11,043 bases of DNA. It comes from an uncultured Sphingobium sp. (GTDB lineage: Bacteria; Pseudomonadota; Alphaproteobacteria; Sphingomonadales; Sphingomonadaceae). The notes under the pieces are model-generated. The model was given only the letters and a program-made list of their open reading frames with translations, made no database searches and was not told the DNA's origin. The stretch covers positions 1 through 11,043 of the forward strand of contig CAJYHD010000815.1 in assembly GCA_913773715.1 (NCBI GenBank). The letters run 5' to 3'. Below, piece after piece: positions 6,245 to 11,043 of the stretch (the stretch's first letter is position 1; the number at the start of each line of letters is the position of its first letter). A program made the translations under genes and the position numbers.

Positions 6245-6282
6245 AGACCAGTGGTCTTTTATGGACCCCTGTGGAATGGTCC
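6245..6282. repeat. Two small inverted repeats between integrase and tRNA-Ser
   Basis: AGACCAGTGGTCT (6245-6257) is a perfect odd palindrome followed on the plus strand by TTT, and GGACC (6263-6267) pairs with GGTCC (6278-6282), ending 2 bp before the tRNA 3' end. They may be recombination-protein sites in the att region or weak terminator-like hairpins. No function can be shown. Confidence 0.4.
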
Positions 6283-6283
6283 G

Positions 6284-6311
6284 TGGCGGAGCGGGAGGGA
6301 TTCGAACCCTC
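6284..6311. other. Probable attachment site (att) at the tRNA-Ser 3' end
   Basis: P4-type integrases usually recombine within the 3' end of a tRNA, from the T loop to the CCA. Here the integrase starts 182 bp from that end and points away from it. The exact core is unknown because the second copy, expected at the other island end, is not in this window. Bounds are approximate. Confidence 0.4.
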
Positions 6312-6374
6312 GATACGCTTTTGACGTATACTCACTTTCCAGGCGAGCGCCTTCGACCACTCGGCCACCGCTCC
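6284..6374 (-). tRNA. tRNA-Ser (anticodon GGA)
   Basis: Read on the minus strand this 91-nt sequence folds as a class II tRNA. The acceptor stem GGAGCGG pairs with CCGCTCC followed by discriminator G and an encoded CCA (6284-6286). The anticodon stem-loop has loop CTGGAAA, so the anticodon is GGA, which reads UCC and UCU serine codons. A long variable arm with stem ATACG/CGTAT is typical of tRNA-Ser, and the T arm is GAGGG-TTCGAAT-CCCTC. The 3' end faces the integrase gene, making this the probable island insertion site, with the tRNA kept intact. Confidence 0.96.
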
Positions 6375-6394
6375 GCATGCTCTGGAAGTGCGGC

Positions 6395-6423
6395 TCCCTA
6401 TCGCGGGTCGGGCATGGTGGCAA
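6395..6423 (-). promoter_or_regulatory. Possible promoter of tRNA-Ser
   Basis: On the minus strand TTGCCA (6418-6423) and TAGGGA (6395-6400) are 17 bp apart, 21 bp before the mature tRNA 5' end. The -35 is good, the -10 poor, so this is tentative. Confidence 0.3.
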
Positions 6424-6466
6424 GGGGATGCTTTACTTTATTGCGCGCGCGCTCTTTGATGGGGCC

Positions 6467-7348
6467 ATGACGAGATATTCGCTTCTGTTCGCCAGCCTGC
6501 TTGGTGCTGCTGTTCCTGCCGTTGCCGCGGATGCGCCAGCAACGCCATCCGCCGTCGTAGCAGCAGCGCCTGCGTCTGACTGGAGGATGATCCCGCCGGA
6601 ACAGTTACTGGTCCTGATAATAGAGGGCGGCAAGCGCGTCGTCATCCAGCTCGCGCCGACGCTCGCTCCCCGTCATGTGGGCAACATCCAGCTTCTGGCA
6701 AAGGCGCACTGGTGGGACGGGACGAGCATCAACCGGGTGCAGGATAATTACGTCGTGCAGTGGGGCGATGCCAGCGAGAAAAAGCCGCTACCTCCGGGCC
6801 TGTCGCCGACCAGCGCCGCCGATTACGTCCAGCCGGTGAAGGGCGCCGTCACGCCACTGCCCTACCCCGATCCCTATACACCCGCGACCGGCTTCGTCGA
6901 TGGCTGGCCGGTGGCTATGGAGAAGGGTCAGGGCTGGCTGCCGCATTGCTACGGATTTGTCGGCGTCGGTCGCAACATGTCGCCCGATGCGGGCACCGGG
7001 GCCGAACTTTATGCCGTGATCGGGCAGGCGCCGCGTCAGCTCGATCGCAACATCGCGGTCGTCGGCCGCGTGATCGAAGGCATGGCGGCATTGTCCAGCC
7101 TGCCGCGCGGATCGGGCGATCTGGGTTTCTACACCGACAGCGAGCATAAGGTCCCGATCCTGTCGGTCCGTCTGGCGAGCGAATTGCCGGAGAAGGCGCA
7201 GCCGAAGTTTCAGGTCATGGATGTCGCGTCCAGGAGCTTTGCCGACTATCTGCGGCTGCGCGCGAACCGGAAGGATGATTTTTACGATCGTCCGGCGGGT
7301 GGCGTCGATATCTGCAATGCGCCCGTGCCGGTTAGGACGGCACCATAA
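6467..7348 (+). CDS. Periplasmic cyclophilin-type peptidyl-prolyl cis-trans isomerase
   Basis: The product, 293 residues, has a Sec signal peptide (about 1-20, cleavage after AVA) and a cyclophilin domain that would catalyse proline isomerisation during folding of exported proteins. The family core is seen in APRHVGNIQLLAK (67-79), then WWDGTSINRV (82-91) with R90 at the catalytic Arg position, and VVQWGD (96-101), equivalent to the QGGD segment. A second core block is VGVGRNMSPDAGTGAELYAV and LDRNIAVVGRVIEGM. The ATG at 6467 starts the signal peptide; an upstream in-frame extension to 6251 would run antisense through tRNA-Ser and is rejected. The ribosome-binding site (GGGG) is weak. The 3' end overlaps the convergent regulator gene by 17 bp. 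It appears to be ordinary core genome. Confidence 0.87.
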   Translation: MTRYSLLFASLLGAAVPAVAADAPATPSAVVAAAPASDWRMIPPEQLLVLIIEGGKRVVIQLAPTLAPRHVGNIQLLAKAHWWDGTSINRVQDNYVVQWGDASEKKPLPPGLSPTSAADYVQPVKGAVTPLPYPDPYTPATGFVDGWPVAMEKGQGWLPHCYGFVGVGRNMSPDAGTGAELYAVIGQAPRQLDRNIAVVGRVIEGMAALSSLPRGSGDLGFYTDSEHKVPILSVRLASELPEKAQPKFQVMDVASRSFADYLRLRANRKDDFYDRPAGGVDICNAPVPVRTAP

Positions 7349-7805
7349 GGCCGCGTAGCCGATAACCTTGCCTGTCGCGAATGCGGCGGATGGCAAAACT
7401 GGTGCGGATCGCGGACACGCCTGGCAGACGCGCCAGACAGTCGCGATGTATGGCGTCGAACCCATTGAGATCGGCGGCGGCGACACGCAGCAGATAGTCC
7501 GCGTTGCCCGCCATCAGGTGGCATTCGAGGATCTCGGGGAAATCCATCACTGCGGTCTCGAAGCGATCCATGGCTTCCCGACTTTGGCTGGTCAGCGATA
7601 TTTCGACGAAGGCGTGCAGGCCAAGGCCCAATGCCACTGGGTCGAGCCGTACCGAATAGCCAGCAATCACGCCGTTGTCTTCGAGCGACTTGATCCGGCG
7701 GTGGCAGGCGGATGGAGATAGACCGGCTATCTCGCTGACGTCCTGCATGGATCGACTGCTATCGTCCTGCAACGCTTCCAATATTGCGATGTCGAAGCGG
7801 TCCAC
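7332..7805 (-). CDS. Lrp/AsnC-family transcriptional regulator, probably of ald
   Basis: This 157-residue protein has the standard Lrp/AsnC layout: an N-terminal winged helix-turn-helix (about 1-60; ILEALQDDSSRSMQDVSEIA and GLSPSACHRRIKSLEDNGVI) and a C-terminal effector-binding RAM domain (about 65-150; AFVEISL, FPEILECHLMAGNADYLLRV). Such proteins bind DNA as dimers or octamers and respond to amino acids. The start is GTG at 7805, supported by an AGGAG ribosome-binding site 8 bp upstream. It diverges from alanine dehydrogenase, the same arrangement as AldR-type activators, so control of ald by alanine is a reasonable inference. No alternative identity fits better. Confidence 0.93.
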   Translation of the reverse strand: MDRFDIAILEALQDDSSRSMQDVSEIAGLSPSACHRRIKSLEDNGVIAGYSVRLDPVALGLGLHAFVEISLTSQSREAMDRFETAVMDFPEILECHLMAGNADYLLRVAAADLNGFDAIHRDCLARLPGVSAIRTSFAIRRIRDRQGYRLRGLMVPS

Positions 7806-7954
7806 GCAGAATTCTCCTATCAGATAAAAAAATACGCAATACTATCCCGCAAACACAGATGAAAGTGTCGAAATGAGCAAAGTCTCGTCACGCGAATCAC
7901 GCTATGATGATGCGGCAGGGGTTGCAGAGACCCGCCATATTTTTGGAGAGCGAA
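7806..7954. promoter_or_regulatory. Divergent regulatory region between the Lrp-type regulator and ald
   Basis: This 149-bp gap is more AT-rich near the regulator start (run of seven A at 7825-7831) than its surroundings. It holds the ribosome-binding site of the regulator (AGGAG) and that of ald (GGAGAG, 7945-7950). A -10-like TATGAT is at 7903-7908 for ald, without a recognisable -35, which would fit activator-dependent transcription. Specific Lrp sites cannot be named. Confidence 0.45.
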
Positions 7955-9070
7955 ATGATTGTCGGCACCGTAAAGGAAATCAAGAATCACGAATATCGCG
8001 TCGGGCTGACCCCCGAGAGCGTCCATGAACTGACGGCGCATGGCCATCGCGTGCTGGTCGAAACCGGCGCGGGCGACGGCATCGGCGCGCACGATGATCA
8101 GTATCGCAAAGCAGGCGCGGACATCATCGCCACCGCCGCCGAAATCTTTGCTACCGCCGAGATGGTCGTGAAGGTGAAGGAACCGCAGGCAGGCGAGCGC
8201 GCGATGCTGCGCCCCGGCCAGATTCTTTACACATACCTCCACCTCGCGCCCGATCCCGAGCAGACCCGCGACCTCATCAAGAGCGGCGCGACCTGCATCG
8301 CCTACGAGACGGTGACGGACGCCAGTGGTGGCCTGCCGCTGCTGAAGCCGATGAGCCAGGTGGCTGGCCGCATGGCGATTCAGGCGGGCGCGACGGCGCT
8401 GGAAAAGGCGCATGGCGGTCGCGGCGTGCTGCTGGGCGGCGTGCCAGGCGTGCTGCCCGCCAAGGTTGCGGTGATCGGTGGCGGCGTAGTCGGCTTCAAC
8501 GCGGCGCAGATGGCCGCCGGGCTGGGCGCGGACGTCACCATTCTCGACCGCAGCCCGGAAGTGCTGGAAAAGCTCGGCATGTATTTCGAGGCGCGCGCCA
8601 AGACCCGTTTCTCGAACAAGGCAAATCTGGCCGAGTGCATCGCCGAAGCCGATTTGGTGATCGGTGCGGTACTGATCCCTGGCGCGGCCGCGCCCAAGCT
8701 GGTCACCGCCGACATGCTCAAGACGATGAAGAAGGGCGCGGTGCTGGTCGATGTCGCGATCGATCAGGGTGGTTGCTTCGAAACCAGCCATGCGACCACC
8801 CATGCCGAGCCGACCTATGTCGTCGATGGCGTCGTTCATTACTGCGTCGCCAACATGCCCGGCGCGGTTGCGCGCACCAGTACCTACGCACTGAACAACG
8901 TCACGCTGCCGCATGCGCTGCGCATCGCTGAGCGGGGATGGAAGGAAGCGCTGCGTTCGGACGAGCATCTGCGCGCGGGCCTCAATATCTGGGACGGCAA
9001 GGTCACCTATCAGGCCGTCGCCGACGATCTGGGCCTGCCCTACACTCCGGTCGAAGACGCGATCGCCTGA
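7955..9070 (+). CDS. ald: Alanine dehydrogenase (NAD-dependent)
   Basis: The enzyme, 371 residues and the normal family length, converts L-alanine and NAD+ to pyruvate, ammonium and NADH in the cytoplasm. Diagnostic features are the N-terminal [18 protein letters not shown] with R15, K75 in VKVKEP and H96 in [11 protein letters not shown] (substrate and catalytic residues of the family), the Rossmann fingerprint [12 protein letters not shown] (173-184) with D198 at the end of the second strand for the NAD ribose, and [14 protein letters not shown] carrying the conserved catalytic Asp. The ATG at 7955 has a GGAGAG ribosome-binding site 4 bp upstream and begins exactly at the conserved N-terminus; an in-frame ATG at 7904 adds non-conserved residues. 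It is divergent from an Lrp-type regulator and followed by a strong terminator, so it is likely monocistronic. Confidence 0.97.
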   Translation: MIVGTVKEIKNHEYRVGLTPESVHELTAHGHRVLVETGAGDGIGAHDDQYRKAGADIIATAAEIFATAEMVVKVKEPQAGERAMLRPGQILYTYLHLAPDPEQTRDLIKSGATCIAYETVTDASGGLPLLKPMSQVAGRMAIQAGATALEKAHGGRGVLLGGVPGVLPAKVAVIGGGVVGFNAAQMAAGLGADVTILDRSPEVLEKLGMYFEARAKTRFSNKANLAECIAEADLVIGAVLIPGAAAPKLVTADMLKTMKKGAVLVDVAIDQGGCFETSHATTHAEPTYVVDGVVHYCVANMPGAVARTSTYALNNVTLPHALRIAERGWKEALRSDEHLRAGLNIWDGKVTYQAVADDLGLPYTPVEDAIA

Positions 9071-9085
9071 TCCTCTTTTCGCTAT

Positions 9086-9105
9086 CGTCCCGCCGACACG
9101 GGACG
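9086..9105 (+). repeat. Short inverted repeat after ald
   Basis: CGTCCCG (9086-9092) and CGGGACG (9099-9105) form a perfect 7-bp stem with a 6-nt loop. No T run follows, so it is not itself a terminator; it may protect the ald mRNA 3' end. Confidence 0.4.
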
Positions 9106-9112
9106 ACACACG

Positions 9113-9146
9113 GCGCCGCCCCTTCCCTTGGGGGCGGCGCTGTTTT
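9113..9146 (+). terminator. Intrinsic terminator of ald
   Basis: A perfect 10-bp GC stem, GCGCCGCCCC (9113-9122) with GGGGCGGCGC (9131-9140), has an 8-nt loop and is followed by TGTTTT. It lies 43 bp after the ald stop. The reverse direction has no T tract after the stem, so it probably does not serve the convergent flavoprotein gene. Confidence 0.85.
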
Positions 9147-9165
9147 CATGTCAGGGGTCATTCAA

Positions 9166-11043
9166 TCAATAGATGTCGCGGCGATAGAAGCCGGTTTCGA
9201 CCATGCGCTCCAGCACCTCCTCGCCGACAATTTCGGCGAGCGTGGCATGGACGGCGGGGGCCATTCCTGTGATGCTGCCGCAGACATAGATGGCCGCGCC
9301 TTCGAATATGAGCGTTCGGATGAGGTCTGCGCGGGCGCGCAGCCGGTCCTGCACATAAGCACGCTCGGCCTCATGCCGCGACCAGGCGATGTCGGTGGTG
9401 GCGATGACGCCCGCCTCGAACAGCCGTACGATCTCGTCGCGGTGGATGTCGTCTTGATCGGGGTGACGCTCGCCCCAGAAGAGGTGGACGGGCGCACCGC
9501 CCTGTTCGGCGCGGGCGCGGGCATGGGCAAGCAGACCGGCGAGGCCCGTGCCGTTGCCGATCAGCAGCAATGGAATATTTTGGTCCTGTGGCGCGTGGAA
9601 GGCCGGGTTGCTGCGAATACGCGCTTCGATGACGCTGCCCACGTTCCCACCTTGAGTAAGCCAGCCGGAGCCGAGGCCGGGGAAGCCATCGTCTGCCTGG
9701 CACTGGCGGACGATGAGGTCGATCCGGCCCGATGACGATATGGATGCGATCGAATATTCGCGGTGTGCAAGCGGGCGGAGTGATGCAGGATCAATGCCCG
9801 GCGCGGCGTCGATCGGCAGGATGCGTGTTGCCAGCCAATCGTGCAAGTCGGTGTCGAGCGTGCATCCTGTTTGCTTGGCAAAAGCGTCGATCCGGGCTGC
9901 ATCCTGTCGTGGCAGGACTTCGATAATGTCGCCGGCCTGCCATGCCAAATCGGCAGGATCGAGCGGTTCCAGCGCGACATGGAAGATCGGGCCGCCACTG
10001 CTGCCCGGATTGAGCAGACGACGCTCGACCAATCGCCATTGCCCCATGGCGGCGGGCGCCCAGTCGGGTTGGTCCGTACGCGCGCCGATGCCGCCCAATT
10101 GCTGCTGCCACTGGCGCTGCGCATCGGCATCTTCGCCGTCCATCTCGACGATGTCGAACAGGCGATGCGCACCGCTATCATGCAGCCACTGGTCGATGCG
10201 ATGACCGAAGGCGCAGAAATCGGGATATTCCCGATCGCCCAGCGCCAGCACGGCGTAGCTGAGGTCCGGCAAATCGTTCGCGTCGGGCTTCAGCCTGCGG
10301 GCGAAGGCGCGGGCCATGTCGGGCGGCTCGCCCTCACCGTAGGTGCTGGCGACGATGAACAGTTTTTCGATGCGGGCCAGCTGCGCGACGTCGAGTTTTT
10401 GCAGCGGGATTACTGCTGCGTCGGGCAACGCGCTGGCGGTCAGGCGAGCGAGGCGTTCGGCTCCGCCCGTCTGGCTGGCATAGGCCACGAGCATCTTTGC
10501 CCGATCGGGCGGTGGCGCGACGGGTGTCTTCGCCAGTTCGGCTTCTGCGGCGGCGAGCGCCTTTTTGGATCGTCGGCGCGCGAAATACAGCAGGAAGCCC
10601 GTAACGGTGAAAAGCGGCATGGTGAGGCTGGCGAGCAGGATGCCGATCCGCCCCAATATGCCGAAATAGGCGCCGCGATGGATCTCAAAGATGCTGGTGA
10701 TGATGTCCTGCCCGACACTGCGCCGTGCATAGGGGATGAAGGATGTGACTGCGCCGGTGCGGCCGTCGATTGAGATTTCATCGGATACGCGATCGTGTCG
10801 CCCGTCCCTCAACCGCGCGCGGACCTGCACCACCGGCCCGTCGCGCACCACGAGCGTGAGTTGATCATAACTGGAAATGGGCGTCACGTCGGACAAGCTG
10901 CGCCAGACGCGCGGGAAGTCGGGAGCGGCCTCCTTTTCGGTCTTGGCCTTAGCTTTGCCATGCTCCTCCGCTTTGGCGGCGCTGCCGACCAGCACTGCCT
11001 GCACGCCGTCGCGATACCAGCCATAGGACCACCAAAGCCCGGT
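9166..11043 (-). CDS. PepSY-flavodoxin-ferredoxin reductase-like membrane flavoprotein (5' end missing)
   Basis: The frame stays open to the window edge and begins with TGLWWSYGWYRDG, a PepSY-type membrane segment, so the true start is upstream; 625 residues are visible. In order: a periplasmic PepSY-like region (about 40-115), a transmembrane helix (about 132-153, ILLASLTMPLFTVTGFLLYF) followed by basic residues, a flavodoxin domain with YASQTGG (about 188) and STYGEGEPPD (about 233-242), an FAD-binding RxYSxxS motif in HREYSIAS (about 426-433), and an NADPH-binding half with IGNGTG (about 495) and YVCGS (about 586). It ends MVETGFYRRDIY, like sulfite reductase flavoprotein subunits and other CPR-like reductases. 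It should pass electrons from NADPH through FAD and FMN toward the membrane or periplasm. Ferric-siderophore reduction is a common context for such fusions, but no neighbour here shows the substrate. Confidence 0.88.
   Translation of the reverse strand, partial: TGLWWSYGWYRDGVQAVLVGSAAKAEEHGKAKAKTEKEAAPDFPRVWRSLSDVTPISSYDQLTLVVRDGPVVQVRARLRDGRHDRVSDEISIDGRTGAVTSFIPYARRSVGQDIITSIFEIHRGAYFGILGRIGILLASLTMPLFTVTGFLLYFARRRSKKALAAAEAELAKTPVAPPPDRAKMLVAYASQTGGAERLARLTASALPDAAVIPLQKLDVAQLARIEKLFIVASTYGEGEPPDMARAFARRLKPDANDLPDLSYAVLALGDREYPDFCAFGHRIDQWLHDSGAHRLFDIVEMDGEDADAQRQWQQQLGGIGARTDQPDWAPAAMGQWRLVERRLLNPGSSGGPIFHVALEPLDPADLAWQAGDIIEVLPRQDAARIDAFAKQTGCTLDTDLHDWLATRILPIDAAPGIDPASLRPLAHREYSIASISSSGRIDLIVRQCQADDGFPGLGSGWLTQGGNVGSVIEARIRSNPAFHAPQDQNIPLLLIGNGTGLAGLLAHARARAEQGGAPVHLFWGERHPDQDDIHRDEIVRLFEAGVIATTDIAWSRHEAERAYVQDRLRARADLIRTLIFEGAAIYVCGSITGMAPAVHATLAEIVGEEVLERMVETGFYRRDIY

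Larger units (their letters stand above)
1..6283. mobile_element. Right-hand end of a putative tRNA-Ser-integrated genomic island with DNA-damage cargo
   Basis: A P4-type integrase lies directly beside the 3' end of tRNA-Ser, and the genes on its other side are accessory: SRAP pair, three nuclease-like genes and imuA. The right border is taken as the tRNA 3' end. No repeat of the tRNA 3' end is found in 1-6283, so the left border is outside the window, and it cannot be proved that imuA belongs to the same element. Confidence 0.5.

Noticed and set aside
6245..6260. Palindrome followed by TTTT as a plus-strand terminator
   Set aside because: The stem is short, the loop minimal and no plus-strand gene ends here; kept only as a repeat.
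6251..6466. N-terminal extension of the cyclophilin gene
   Set aside because: It would be translated antisense through tRNA-Ser and would bury the signal peptide.
7820..9109. 429-codon minus-strand frame opposite ald
   Set aside because: Complete shadow of alanine dehydrogenase, crossing its promoter and terminator; His/Arg/Gly-rich without a domain.
9841..10773. 310-codon plus-strand frame opposite the flavoprotein gene
   Set aside because: Antisense to a protein with clear flavodoxin and FAD/NADPH motifs.
1..11043. CRISPR arrays, insertion-sequence transposases, riboswitches
   Set aside because: No regularly spaced repeat array, transposase motif or recognisable aptamer was seen on either strand.

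Overview
The window looks like chromosomal DNA of a GC-rich alphaproteobacterium, most likely a sphingomonad. The evidence is two perfect GTTC-N7-GTTC LexA boxes (the alphaproteobacterial SOS operator), an ImuA gene of the mutagenesis-cassette type, and the family-level look of the flanking housekeeping proteins. Genus assignment is inference; no database search was possible.

Left part (1-6283): apparently the right-hand end of an integrated element carrying DNA-damage genes. It opens with a near-perfect 106-bp inverted repeat (1-106 / 144-249) that lies where imuB would normally follow imuA. Then come imuA (minus strand); a divergent gene fusing a PD-(D/E)xK nuclease domain to a Toprim-like domain (plus); a canonical SRAP/YedK protein (minus); and, divergent from it, a three-gene plus-strand run. 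That run encodes a second SRAP-fold protein that has lost all four catalytic positions, an exported staphylococcal-nuclease-like protein with one altered metal-ligand position, and a PIN-like protein with a large insertion. One LexA box overlaps the imuA promoter; the other sits between the two SRAP genes. The group ends with a P4-type tyrosine integrase (minus) whose 5' end faces the 3' end of a tRNA-Ser(GGA) gene, the classic island insertion geometry. The left end of the element is outside the window.

Right part (6284-11043): ordinary chromosome. It holds tRNA-Ser(GGA), a periplasmic cyclophilin-type peptidyl-prolyl isomerase, an Lrp/AsnC regulator divergent from alanine dehydrogenase (ald) with a strong intrinsic terminator after ald, and the 3' part of a large PepSY/flavodoxin/ferredoxin-reductase-like membrane flavoprotein that runs off the right edge.

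How the genes may work together: the left genes share a DNA damage theme. ImuA belongs to the translesion mutasome, YedK crosslinks to abasic sites in single-stranded DNA, and three different nuclease folds accompany them, two of the promoter regions carrying LexA operators. The most notable unit is the divergent active SRAP / catalytically dead SRAP pair under one LexA box, with the dead copy leading a nuclease operon. Whether this is a repair module, a defence module triggered by SOS, or loosely collected island cargo cannot be settled from sequence alone.
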